Shown here piece by piece: positions 1 through 7,752 of a stretch of 17,270 nucleotides of DNA; position 1 is the first letter of the stretch; the number at the start of each line of letters is the position of its first letter. The position numbers were made by a program, and so were the translations under genes. A model generated the notes under the pieces. It saw only the letters and a program-made list of their open reading frames with translations. It had not been told where the DNA came from and searched no databases. The stretch comes from CAZHJG01 sp964533425 (lineage in GTDB: Bacteria; Patescibacteriota; Saccharimonadia; Saccharimonadales; UBA4665), in contig CAZHJG010000019.1 in assembly GCA_964533425.1 (NCBI GenBank), forward strand, positions 1 through 17,270. The letters run 5' to 3'.

Positions 1-4
1 AAGG

Positions 5-80
5 GGGTGATTAGCTCAGTTGGCTCCAGCACCTCGTTTACACCGCGGGGGGCGGGGGTGCTAACCCTCATCACCCACCA
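5..80 (+). tRNA. tRNA-Val(TAC)-like gene, probably degenerate
   Basis: A 7-bp acceptor stem GGGTGAT (5-11)/ATCACCC (70-76) is followed by A77 and an encoded CCA (78-80). The anticodon loop is 37-43 with anticodon TAC at 39-41, giving Val. Three parts look damaged. The D-stem GCTC (14-17)/CAGC (27-30) has a C-C mismatch. The anticodon stem CCTCG (32-36)/CGCGG (44-48) has a T-C mismatch. The T-arm has a good stem (54-58/65-69) but a 6-nt loop, TGCTAA, instead of the 7-nt TTCRANY loop. It may be a decayed extra copy, an unusually tolerant tRNA, or a sequence error near a contig edge. Confidence is high that it derives from tRNA-Val and low that it is functional. Confidence 0.6.
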
Positions 81-151
81 CTTCCACTTCTTTTTACTAT
101 TAACTCTTCGCCGTCCCCACCGAAAAGCCCACAGAGCTTATTTTATAAGGC

Positions 152-1720
152 CTAAGTACCGGCTATCTTCAGTCCCCAGAAGAAGGCTGGAATTCTCACA
201 TCAGTCACCCAGGTAGTCCCGTTATCCCAGTTGCCGACGGCACAGCTGTTATTGTAGTAAGCGGCAGAGACAGTTCCGACTGCTTCATCCCACGCGTGTC
301 CCGGCCTGGAAGCCACAACCGGGCCGCCAGAGTCACCTGGCAGCACACAAAAGCTGGTTTGGATTCCCGTGGTGTAAACTGAGTTACCTGCTTCCACATA
401 CACGGCAGCAGTGTTCGTAACATGGCCACAGGTGTACATTGTCGTAACGCCCGTGTGGCAAACCGGCGTGCCCTGCGGCACCGGGCCGGAAATGATAGTC
501 GAGGCATCTACCGGTGCATACCAATTGCCACCACCGCTATAAAGGTTCCAGAATGCAGAAGCAGGGTGAAAAATAGATGCCATATCGGTTGAGTTCGTGA
601 CCTTTATGAGCCCGACATCGCCGTATTGGTTGTTCATGACCAAATTCTGGTAACCGATGCGGTTATAACCGCCGTATACCCAACTCCCCTTATTATCAGT
701 CCAAATGGGAACGTCCCAGTTGGCGGAACCCAACTGAGAGTTGTCGTTAATGCAATGCCCGGCCGTCAAAATGTCGATTTCGGTCCCGGCAGATGTCTGG
801 CGGTAGCCATAAAAGCCTACGCTACAGGTATCAATGGTGCCCTGGCTGGTCTTTCCCTCAGTCCATAGGGCTGAGCCGCCACTGACGTAACCAGGAGTAC
901 ACCCGCTTACCCAGCTATACCAGACACATCTACCGTCTGCGGCGGGTGCACTCGTGCCCAGACTTCCGGCCGGCACGCTCATGTTAGTAGTGTCAGGATT
1001 GCCCTGAACAATTTGGTTGATTTGAGCCGTGCTACTGCTCGGCGTATCTTTTGTTACTTTCACATCAATCGTGTTGTTCTTGTCGTCAATGGCCAACTGG
1101 ACTTGTCGGGCGACGATAAATTTGGACAATTTGTTCGCGAGACTGGTCTGGTCGGCGGTCAGCTGATTATATGAATAGGTCTTTTTATCCACTTGGGACT
1201 GGGCATCAATGCCATGTTTCGCCAAAACGCTGTGCTCCGCGCCGGTATCGCTCACCACAGCAACATGCAATTTTTGTGTAGATTGGTCGAACCAGCTGCC
1301 GGCATAGTTGTTGCCGAGCGACTTTTGCAGGTCATCTACAACGCCCACGGATTTACCAATTAGGCCGGCGTAGTTGTCGGCCTGAGTGCTATTAAGGCCA
1401 TGGCGCATCAAATCTTGCTTAATTGCGTCCTGTGGTATAGGACTAGACTGAGTATTAGTGTCGCCAGGATTACCTAATTGTTGGTGTAAGGCGGACAAAT
1501 CCTTTGACTGTACCAGCGAGTTCGGGACTTGTAGGCCGCCGTTAGGGCCACGCTGGGCTCCGCCTAGCGATGATGAGGAAACAACTGGTGAAGCTGGCGT
1601 GCTAGAGTCCGCGCGGCTGGCTACCATGTGAGCAACGCCGACAATAGCGAAGACGACAACAAAAGCAATTACTAAAAATTCATGGGAGAATCCCCGGGCG
1701 TTTATTTTTATGAGTTTCAT
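152..1720 (-). CDS. secreted streptogrisin-like serine protease with pro-domain (peptidase S1)
   Basis: This 522-aa protein is predicted to be an exported chymotrypsin-fold endopeptidase made as a zymogen. Residues 9-33 form one hydrophobic segment after a basic start (ARGFSHEFL...). It resembles a type III (prepilin-like) leader, but its Glu is at +4 after the glycine rather than the usual +5. Residues about 140-215 (AGSWFDQSTQKLHVAVVSDTG and onward) resemble the alpha-lytic protease/streptogrisin pro-region, which acts as folding chaperone and inhibitor. The catalytic domain begins near 262. The triad is H322 (LTAGHC), D368 (QYGDVGLIKV) and S464 (PGDSGGP). Eight cysteines fit four disulfides: C299-C323 next to the His, C421-C431 in VCHTG...YTCG as in streptogrisins, C458-C493, and C265-C274. 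The gene has its own promoter and no clear Shine-Dalgarno. Substrate is unknown. Confidence 0.9.
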   Translation of the reverse strand: MKLIKINARGFSHEFLVIAFVVVFAIVGVAHMVASRADSSTPASPVVSSSSLGGAQRGPNGGLQVPNSLVQSKDLSALHQQLGNPGDTNTQSSPIPQDAIKQDLMRHGLNSTQADNYAGLIGKSVGVVDDLQKSLGNNYAGSWFDQSTQKLHVAVVSDTGAEHSVLAKHGIDAQSQVDKKTYSYNQLTADQTSLANKLSKFIVARQVQLAIDDKNNTIDVKVTKDTPSSSTAQINQIVQGNPDTTNMSVPAGSLGTSAPAADGRCVWYSWVSGCTPGYVSGGSALWTEGKTSQGTIDTCSVGFYGYRQTSAGTEIDILTAGHCINDNSQLGSANWDVPIWTDNKGSWVYGGYNRIGYQNLVMNNQYGDVGLIKVTNSTDMASIFHPASAFWNLYSGGGNWYAPVDASTIISGPVPQGTPVCHTGVTTMYTCGHVTNTAAVYVEAGNSVYTTGIQTSFCVLPGDSGGPVVASRPGHAWDEAVGTVSAAYYNNSCAVGNWDNGTTWVTDVRIPAFFWGLKIAGT

Positions 1721-1770
1721 AGCGAACGAGTTTTTTATTTTTAAGTGTTGATGTGATAATTACTGTCTGT

Positions 1771-1799
1771 AAAATACATTTTATTTACCATATTGTCAA
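1771..1799 (-). promoter_or_regulatory. sigma70-like promoter of the serine protease gene
   Basis: On the minus strand TTGACA (1799-1794) is followed after 17 nt by TATTTT (1776-1771). This is a perfect -35 and a 4/6 -10. Transcription would start near 1764, giving an AT-rich leader of about 44 nt before the ATG at 1720. Confidence 0.6.
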
Positions 1800-1836
1800 A
1801 TGCGACTATAAAGCAGCGGCTGACGGGGCATAAGGC

Positions 1837-3051
1837 TCAGGGGTGTGTCAGGCGCCACCAAGCTGATGGTTTGGTGGGTGGTGTACGCAAGGAGACGGTA
1901 ACAGTTTGCTCGTCGTTGAGCGTGGACGCTGGTAGTGTGACGGTGCCTGCTGGATCGCCAACCTCGGTGTCGGCCGACAGCGGATTCAGTTTGGTGGTGG
2001 CTGACACGCTGCTGCCGTTCCAAGCCGTGGAGCTTAAGCCCTCGCTGACATTGGCCGCCAAACTGCCACCCCAAGGCTGTTCATAGCGTCCGACGATGGC
2101 GTCAGCCAGGATTACTGGTACCGGCTGGAAGTTGGCCTGGGCGCTTTGGATGAGCGGTAGGCTGTCTTTGAGTGAGTCGAAAAGTGTAGGCGCGCCAACC
2201 AGCGCGGTCACAATGGTGACGGGCTTATTATTAACGGTGGCTTTGGCGGCCGACACATAGACGCCCCCCGCTTGATCGGTATTACCGGTTTTGATACCGA
2301 TGATGTTATTGGTCCCCAGCAAGAAATTGACGTTTTTAATGCTAGTGGTCAATGGTATACCAGTGGCCGACGACTGCCCCACAATGCCGGTCAGCACCGG
2401 GTCCTGCATAACAATTTCACCGAGGCGCACCAGATCGCGGGCCGTGCTGGTGGTGGTCGGCGCAAAACCACTGGCGTCGCCGCCAATGTGAGTGCCCGTC
2501 AGCCCGTTTTGCGCCAGATAGGCGTTGGCGCTGGTGGCATACGCCGGCAACGAGCCGAAGGCCCAGATAGCCAGACTGTCAGCGAAGTTGTTGGCCGAGG
2601 GCAACAGCATGGCTTCCAGAGCCTGATATTCCGTTACTTTTTCCCCAGCCACCACGGGCACAACCGAGCCACCGCGAGCGACGTAGGCGTTATAAATAGC
2701 CACATCGTTCGGTGTCAGCGTCAACGTTGGCCCTTGTTCGCCCGGCTTGAGAGGCTTGGCTCGCAAAACGTTGAGAGCCGTAATGATTTTAGCGGTGCTG
2801 GCGGTTGGTGCCGACGTTTGTGAGCCATGGGTTTCCAGAATATTCGTGCCGACGACGCCGACAGCTGATTGACCGACGCCGGGCCAGGTCAGTTTGCTGG
2901 CAGCCGCCTGCACATTAAAAGTGGTAGTTGTCTTCACTGGCTTCAGTTGCGGCAACGGTTTGGTGAGCGTCCAGTAGCCATAACCGGTGAGTAAAAGCGC
3001 CATAAACAGATAGCTCAGTCGTCGAAATCGGTGTCGCTTAGTTTTTACCAT
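1837..3051 (-). CDS. dacA: D-alanyl-D-alanine carboxypeptidase (peptidase S11, PBP5/DacA type)
   Basis: This 404-aa penicillin-binding protein should remove the terminal D-Ala from peptidoglycan pentapeptides outside the membrane. All three active-site motifs are present in order: S85-T-A-K88 (SxxK), S152-A-N154 (SxN) and K254-T-G256 (KTG). An N-terminal membrane anchor or signal spans about residues 10-30 after the basic stretch KTKRHRFRR. The region after the KTG domain is short and Thr/Ser-rich, so no clear second amphipathic anchor is visible. The frame stays open upstream to 3192, but that would run over lemA. The ATG at 3051 is chosen because basic residues and a membrane segment follow it directly and a TATAAC box lies exactly 6 nt upstream. 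The gene is divergent from lemA. Confidence 0.9.
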   Translation of the reverse strand: MVKTKRHRFRRLSYLFMALLLTGYGYWTLTKPLPQLKPVKTTTTFNVQAAASKLTWPGVGQSAVGVVGTNILETHGSQTSAPTASTAKIITALNVLRAKPLKPGEQGPTLTLTPNDVAIYNAYVARGGSVVPVVAGEKVTEYQALEAMLLPSANNFADSLAIWAFGSLPAYATSANAYLAQNGLTGTHIGGDASGFAPTTTSTARDLVRLGEIVMQDPVLTGIVGQSSATGIPLTTSIKNVNFLLGTNNIIGIKTGNTDQAGGVYVSAAKATVNNKPVTIVTALVGAPTLFDSLKDSLPLIQSAQANFQPVPVILADAIVGRYEQPWGGSLAANVSEGLSSTAWNGSSVSATTKLNPLSADTEVGDPAGTVTLPASTLNDEQTVTVSLRTPPTKPSAWWRLTHP

Positions 3052-3057
3052 AAGCTG

Positions 3058-3063
3058 GTTATA
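3058..3063 (-). promoter_or_regulatory. -10 box for dacA, predicted leaderless start
   Basis: TATAAC on the minus strand (3063-3058) ends 6 nt before the ATG at 3051, so the usual +1 would be the A of the start codon. No Shine-Dalgarno and no clear -35 are seen. Confidence 0.4.
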
Positions 3064-3090
3064 TGATACACGAACACCGGCCGCCTGTTG

Positions 3091-3116
3091 TATAATTAGA
3101 AGTATAACTAAAGGAG
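3091..3116 (+). promoter_or_regulatory. -10 box and ribosome binding site of lemA
   Basis: TATAAT at 3091-3096 predicts a start near 3103. AAGGAG at 3111-3116 lies 8 nt before the lemA ATG. No convincing -35 is visible. This element sits back to back with the dacA -10 box in a short divergent intergenic region. Confidence 0.55.
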
Positions 3117-3124
3117 TTTGATTT

Positions 3125-3691
3125 ATGACCGTAATTATCATTGTCGTAGTCGTCATCGTGCTCTTGGTCATTATTGGCGCTGCCATGTACAACAGCCTGG
3201 TACGGCTGAATCAGCAGTCCAATGAAGCCTGGAGCGACATAACCGTGCAGCTTAAGCGCCGGTACGATCTAATCCCAAATCTCGTGAACACCGTCAAGGG
3301 CTACGCGTCTCACGAAAAGACCGTCTTCGAAGACGTCACAGAGGCTCGGGCCAACGCGCTGGGCGCGCAGACGGTCGAAGACACCGCCAAGGCCGAGAAT
3401 CAGTTCCAGCAAACCATGAAGAGCCTGTTCGCCGTGGCCGAAAACTACCCAGACCTGAAGGCTTCCCAGAATTTTCAGGAGCTGCAAGCTGAACTAACTG
3501 ATACCGAAGATAAAATTCAAGCCTCACGCCGCTTTTATAACGGCGTGGTGCGCGACTTTAACACCAAGCGCAAAACCTTCCCGACCAACATTTTTGCTGG
3601 TATGCTCGGTTTCAGACAGGACAAGCCGTACTTCGAAGTTGACGAAGCCCAAGTCGCCCAAGTCGCCGCACCTGTCGACGTGCAATTCTAA
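3125..3691 (+). CDS. lemA: LemA family membrane protein
   Basis: This 188-aa protein has the usual LemA length and layout. One N-terminal membrane helix (about residues 2-21, almost all V/I/L) is followed by the family signature YNSLVRLNQQSNEAWSDI and by LKRRYDLIPNLVNTVKGYA, then long alpha-helical segments through FQELQAELTDTEDKIQASRRFYN and a short tail. LemA proteins are anchored in the membrane with a helical bundle outside. Their biochemical role is not settled, but they often sit beside the HtpX protease, as here (41 nt apart). Start choice is firm because of the strong AAGGAG site 8 nt upstream. Confidence 0.93.
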   Translation: MTVIIIVVVVIVLLVIIGAAMYNSLVRLNQQSNEAWSDITVQLKRRYDLIPNLVNTVKGYASHEKTVFEDVTEARANALGAQTVEDTAKAENQFQQTMKSLFAVAENYPDLKASQNFQELQAELTDTEDKIQASRRFYNGVVRDFNTKRKTFPTNIFAGMLGFRQDKPYFEVDEAQVAQVAAPVDVQF

Positions 3692-3697
3692 GCAACT

Positions 3698-3725
3698 TCT
3701 AAGATCCAAGAACTAAGATCTAAGA
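3698..3725 (+). repeat. heptanucleotide tandem repeat, four units
   Basis: Four 7-nt units, TCTAAGA, TCCAAGA, ACTAAGA and TCTAAGA, run in tandem in the 41-nt gap between the lemA stop and the htpX ATG. The pattern continues weakly (ACGAACC). Copy-number change would alter the spacing between the two reading frames. Confidence 0.7.
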
Positions 3726-3732
3726 ACGAACC

Positions 3733-4611
3733 ATGTACAGCGACATTGCGCAAAACAAGCGAAAGACAGTCATCATCATCGCCTGCTTTATCTTGTTCGT
3801 GACACTCATCGTCTGGATATTCGACAAATTTCTCGGCGGCAGTACCGGCATATTCTACGGAGCCCTCATCGGCACTGCCGTCTATACGCTCATAACGTAC
3901 TACTCCGGATCGCGGCTGGCTCTAGCCGTCAACCGGGCACAGGAAATCCACAAAAAGGATAATCCGCGACTGTGGCGGATCGTGGAAAACCTGGCGATTA
4001 CCGATGGCTTGCCAAATCCACGAGTTTTCATCATGAATGATCCTGCGCCGAACGCTTTTGCTACTGGCCGTGATCCACGGCACTCAGCCGTCTGTGTAAC
4101 CACCGGCCTGCTCGACATCATGGACGACAATGAGTTGCAGGGCGTACTGGCGCATGAGCTCGGGCACGTTAAAAATTACGATATCCGGGTCAGCATGGTA
4201 GCCTTCGCGCTCACGGCCGTGATCTCACTGCTGGCCGACATTATGCTCCGGCTCTCTTGGTTTGGCGGCGGTGACCGGGACGAGGATAACCAGGTGTTTT
4301 TCATACTCGGCATTGTGGCGGCTATTCTGGCACCCATCGTAGCTACGCTGATTCAGCTGGCAGTTTCCCGGCAGCGCGAGTATCTGGCCGATGCCACCGG
4401 TGCGCTCACCACACGCTATCCGGAAGCCCTGGCCAGCGCGCTGGAAAAGATCAAGCAGACCGGCAGTGTCGTCAAGCATCAGAACACCGCCACAGCGCAC
4501 ATGTTTTTTGCTAACCCGCTCAAAGGTCACAGCTTGGCCAGCCTCTTCAGCACCCACCCCTCGATTGATGATCGTATTAAGCGACTCAGGAGCATGGAGA
4601 CGCACGCCTGA
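3733..4611 (+). CDS. htpX: HtpX-type membrane zinc metalloprotease (peptidase M48)
   Basis: This 292-aa protein matches HtpX in length and order. Two membrane helices (about 12-32 and 40-58) precede the cytosolic zinc site HELGH at 141-145, with E142 as catalytic base. Two more helices (about 153-173 and 187-211) precede the third zinc ligand E216 in REYLADATGAL. The family motif FSTHPSIDDRI is at 272-282. HtpX degrades misfolded membrane proteins and is a membrane stress protease. Its place behind lemA is a recurrent arrangement. No good Shine-Dalgarno precedes the ATG, so translation may be coupled to lemA across a short repeat-filled gap. Confidence 0.94.
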   Translation: MYSDIAQNKRKTVIIIACFILFVTLIVWIFDKFLGGSTGIFYGALIGTAVYTLITYYSGSRLALAVNRAQEIHKKDNPRLWRIVENLAITDGLPNPRVFIMNDPAPNAFATGRDPRHSAVCVTTGLLDIMDDNELQGVLAHELGHVKNYDIRVSMVAFALTAVISLLADIMLRLSWFGGGDRDEDNQVFFILGIVAAILAPIVATLIQLAVSRQREYLADATGALTTRYPEALASALEKIKQTGSVVKHQNTATAHMFFANPLKGHSLASLFSTHPSIDDRIKRLRSMETHA

Positions 4612-4668
4612 AGTTTGCCTCCTCCGATTCTCGTCGAAAGTTGATGCGGACGCACGGCGCAGATCTTA

Positions 4669-4674
4669 TATAAT
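4669..4674 (+). promoter_or_regulatory. -10 box, predicted leaderless start of the next gene
   Basis: A perfect TATAAT ends 6 nt before the ATG at 4681, which puts the expected +1 on the start codon. GGAG at 4676-4679 is only 1 nt from the ATG, too close to act as a Shine-Dalgarno. The nearest -35-like hexamer, TTGATG at 4641, is 22 nt away. Confidence 0.5.
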
Positions 4675-4680
4675 AGGAGC

Positions 4681-5658
4681 ATGGCAAAAAAGGCAGGGAA
4701 AGGCAGCAAACGCCGGGGCTCATTCAAGGTGTCTAAAGGCACGGCCAAAAAATCGACTGACAGCGCCGCCAAAAGCCAAGCAGCTGTGGCAAAACCCCGT
4801 CGTCTCAAGATACGAGCCAAGCTACCAAACGCCTGGAGGTTGACAAAGCTGTCGGCCCAAACGCTGTGGCAGCACAAAGCTATTTTCGTAGGTATCACGC
4901 TGGTTTACGCCGTGCTTAACCTGATTCTGGTGAAAGGATTGGCGGGCGGTACCGACATTAACTCGCTCAAGCATACTTTAAATCAGGTCTTTACCGGCCA
5001 TTTCGGCTCGTTGGCTTCGGGCCTGAGCATTTTTGTGGTGCTGGTGGGCTCCGCAGGCAATGGCTCAAGTCCGACCGCTGGTGCGTATCAGATTTTTCTG
5101 GCGATTATTACCAGCCTAGCAGTGATTTGGGCGCTCCGGCAGGTGCTGGCCGATAATCGGTTTCGCCTGAGGGATGCTTATTATCAGAGCATGTACCCGC
5201 TCATTCCTTTCATCCTGGTGCTGCTGGTCATTAGCCTGCAAATGTTACCACTGGTGATTGGCACCGCCATTTACGCCACGGTGATTGCCAATGGCATTGC
5301 GGTAAACTTGTTCGAGCGAGTCATTTGGCTGGTGCTTTTTGCCGGACTGGCCAGCATCAGCCTGCGTTTTATCAGTTCCTCGTTTTTTGCGCTGTATATT
5401 GTGACGCTGCCGGATATGGCGCCCATCAAAGCATTGCGTACGGCGCGTGACCTAGTACGGGGTCGCCGCTGGTCTGTACTCCGTAAGATCATCTGTTTGC
5501 CGCTTATTTTGCTGGTTATCGCTGCCATTATTATGCTGCCCATTATCACCTGGCTAACGCCGCTGACACAGTGGATTTTCTTTATATTGACGACATTTAC
5601 GCTGGTTGCTGTCCATGCTTACATGTATACGATGTACAGGGAGTTACTACGTGAATAA
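4681..5658 (+). CDS. polytopic membrane protein of unknown function
   Basis: This 325-aa protein has a lysine-rich, low-complexity N-terminus (residues 1-55) that should lie in the cytosol, followed by about six hydrophobic segments (roughly 65-86, 108-126, 133-152, 173-200, 213-240, 269-291, with a last one at 297-317). A conserved-looking loop, MAPIKALRTARDLVRGRRW (246-264), resembles the PxxALxxSxxLVKGRRW-type loop of uncharacterised integral membrane families similar to the membrane domain of glycerophosphodiesterases. This is a resemblance, not an assignment. Its 3' end overlaps ligA by 8 nt, suggesting coupled translation. I do not recognise a catalytic motif. Confidence 0.8.
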   Translation: MAKKAGKGSKRRGSFKVSKGTAKKSTDSAAKSQAAVAKPRRLKIRAKLPNAWRLTKLSAQTLWQHKAIFVGITLVYAVLNLILVKGLAGGTDINSLKHTLNQVFTGHFGSLASGLSIFVVLVGSAGNGSSPTAGAYQIFLAIITSLAVIWALRQVLADNRFRLRDAYYQSMYPLIPFILVLLVISLQMLPLVIGTAIYATVIANGIAVNLFERVIWLVLFAGLASISLRFISSSFFALYIVTLPDMAPIKALRTARDLVRGRRWSVLRKIICLPLILLVIAAIIMLPIITWLTPLTQWIFFILTTFTLVAVHAYMYTMYRELLRE

Positions 5659-7672
5659 GCAACAGGCTGAAGACCGGATTGCAAAGTTGCGCGATCTTAT
5701 CAACGATTATCGTTACCACTATCATATACTTAACGAATCAATTATGAGCGAGGAGGCGGCGGACAGTCTCAAACATGAGTTGACGCACCTGGAAACTGAA
5801 TTTCCTGATCTCATCACACCTGACTCTCCGTCACAGCGGGTGGCTGGTGCGCCCTTGCCGGGTTTTCAGCAGGTGGAGCACAGCACCCGGATGCTCAGCC
5901 TCAATGATGTGTTTAGTGAAGCCGAGGTATTGGCTTGGGAAGAGCGCATCAAAAAGCTGCTGCCAGATAGCACAAAGCTGGAGTATTTCGCGGACATTAA
6001 AATGGACGGGCTAGCCTGCGCGCTCGTGTACGAAGATGGCTTGCTGGTTCGTGGTATCACGCGCGGTGACGGTTTTGTCGGCGAAGACGTGACCGCTAAT
6101 GTGCGAACCATTGAGTCCGTGCCGCTGCGACTAAAGGCGGACAAAAAATACGAAGCCTTGCTCCGCGGACGCACAGAAATCAGGGGTGAAATCGTTATGT
6201 ACAAAGCAGATTTCGCAAAACTTAACGAGTTAAGAGTTAAGGAAGGCAAATCGTTGTTTGCCAATCCTCGTAATACGGCTGCTGGGACCATTCGACAGCT
6301 TGATCCCAAGCTTGTCGTTAGCCGGCCATTGCACCTTCGGGGCTACGACATGCTGCGCGTCGATGCCAGTGACGTACCAACGTATGACTATGCCTACAAG
6401 GCCATGCGCGGTCTTGGTTTCTTGGTCAGCAGCGAGGCCAGAGTGCTAAAAAACGTTGTCGATATCGTACCCTATGTGGAAGCATGGGAGACCAAGCGCC
6501 AGGAGTTGCCGTTCAATACAGATGGTCTGGTGGTAAAAGTTAATGATCGCCGGCTCTACCAGCGATTGGGTGTTGTTGGTAAAGCGCCGCGAGGCGCCAT
6601 CGCTTACAAATATGCCGCTGAGCAGGCCACCACAAAAGTGAAGGATATTTTCGTCTCCATTGGACGGACGGGCGCTGCTACGCCAGTCGCCATACTCGAA
6701 CCGGTAGTCGTAGCTGGCAGTACGGTGCAGATGGCGACACTGCACAATGAAAGCGAAGTGCACCGCAAGGACATTCGAATTGGTGACACGGTTATCGTTC
6801 ATAAAGCCGGCGACATTATTCCTGAAGTAGTTGAGCCCTTAATTAAACTGCGTGATGGCTCTGAAAAGATTTTCAAGATGCCATCGCATTGCCCGGAGTG
6901 CAATACTAAACTCGTTAAGTTAAAAGCCGAAGACGCCGTCTGGCGCTGTCCAAACGATGCCTGCCCGTCGCGATCATGGAAACGCATTGAGCACTATGCC
7001 AGCAAGGCGGCGCTCGACATTGAAGGTCTGGGCGAGAAAAACGTCATCGCTTTGCTCAATGCTGAACTTGTTAAGGATACGGCCGATATTTACACGCTAA
7101 AGAGTGAAGCTGTGCTAAAGCTCGATCGTTTCGCGGAAACTTCCGCCAACAAACTGGTCAATGCCATCCAGGCTAAAAAGGAACCGCCGCTCAGCCGCTT
7201 CGTGTACGGACTTGGAATCAGGCACATCGGCGTGCAGACAGCCCTCGATCTGGCGAACCATTTTCGAACTCTCGACAAACTGAGCCAGGCTACCATTGAC
7301 GAGCTTGGCGGCGTTGAAGGTATTGGTGAAGTGGTGGCGGAGTCTGTCGTGGAATGGTTTAGTGAGCCGCGCAACCAAAGGCTTCTCAAAAAGTTCCATA
7401 CATTTGGCGTCCGCCCGCAAGCGGTTAAGCGAGTTGGTGGCAAGCTCAGTGGCCAAAACTTCGTCGTTACCGGCACTTTGGAGCACATGAGTCGCGAAGA
7501 AGCGGCGGAACGCATCAGAGCCGCCGGCGGCACCTTCCAGAGTTCGGTCGGCAAGGATACTGACTATCTGGTGGTGGGAGCTAATGTGGGCGCCAGCAAG
7601 CTGGCCAAAGCCGCCAAACTAGGGACCAATCAGCTTGACGAAGCCGCCTTTCTTAGGCTGCTCAATCAGTAG
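5651..7672 (+). CDS. ligA: NAD-dependent DNA ligase LigA
   Basis: This 673-aa protein has the full-length bacterial LigA architecture and seals nicks during replication and repair using NAD+. The Ia region (YRYHYHILN, residues 21-28) comes first. The adenylation lysine is K117 in IKMDG. Other nucleotidyltransferase motifs are TRGDGFVGEDVT (137-148), NPRNTAAGTIRQLD (205-218) and DGLVVKVN (291-298). The OB fold follows, then a four-Cys zinc site (C414, C417, C433, C438), HhH repeats (about 455-570) and a C-terminal BRCT domain (about 594-673). The start is GTG at 5651, because AGGGAG lies 7 nt upstream and homology begins at NKQQAEDRIAKLRDLI. An in-frame ATG at 5606 lies inside the upstream gene. 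Confidence 0.97.
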   Translation: MNKQQAEDRIAKLRDLINDYRYHYHILNESIMSEEAADSLKHELTHLETEFPDLITPDSPSQRVAGAPLPGFQQVEHSTRMLSLNDVFSEAEVLAWEERIKKLLPDSTKLEYFADIKMDGLACALVYEDGLLVRGITRGDGFVGEDVTANVRTIESVPLRLKADKKYEALLRGRTEIRGEIVMYKADFAKLNELRVKEGKSLFANPRNTAAGTIRQLDPKLVVSRPLHLRGYDMLRVDASDVPTYDYAYKAMRGLGFLVSSEARVLKNVVDIVPYVEAWETKRQELPFNTDGLVVKVNDRRLYQRLGVVGKAPRGAIAYKYAAEQATTKVKDIFVSIGRTGAATPVAILEPVVVAGSTVQMATLHNESEVHRKDIRIGDTVIVHKAGDIIPEVVEPLIKLRDGSEKIFKMPSHCPECNTKLVKLKAEDAVWRCPNDACPSRSWKRIEHYASKAALDIEGLGEKNVIALLNAELVKDTADIYTLKSEAVLKLDRFAETSANKLVNAIQAKKEPPLSRFVYGLGIRHIGVQTALDLANHFRTLDKLSQATIDELGGVEGIGEVVAESVVEWFSEPRNQRLLKKFHTFGVRPQAVKRVGGKLSGQNFVVTGTLEHMSREEAAERIRAAGGTFQSSVGKDTDYLVVGANVGASKLAKAAKLGTNQLDEAAFLRLLNQ

Positions 7673-7698
7673 GCGTGTCTTTTCCAGCTAAAACCATT

Positions 7699-7746
7699 TG
7701 CAAGTTTAGCCGGCGAGCATATAGTACCAGGTAGTAAAAAGGGAGG
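7699..7746 (+). promoter_or_regulatory. promoter and ribosome binding site for the DUF1761-like gene
   Basis: TTGCAA (7699-7704) and TATAGT (7721-7726) are 16 nt apart. The predicted start is near 7733. GGGAGG at 7741-7746 is 6 nt from the ATG. This separates the gene from ligA transcription. Confidence 0.55.
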
Positions 7747-7752
7747 GTACGC

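Noticed and set aside
3052..3192. Upstream extension of the dacA frame to 3192
   Set aside because: It would overlap the start of lemA and its ribosome binding site, and the extra residues are low-complexity shadow of the LemA membrane helix.
152..4611. Alternative genetic code with TGA as Gly
   Set aside because: TGA serves as the natural stop of dacA and htpX at the expected protein ends.
5606..5650. ATG start of ligA at 5606
   Set aside because: It lies inside the preceding gene. The GTG at 5651 has a well-spaced AGGGAG, and LigA similarity begins there.
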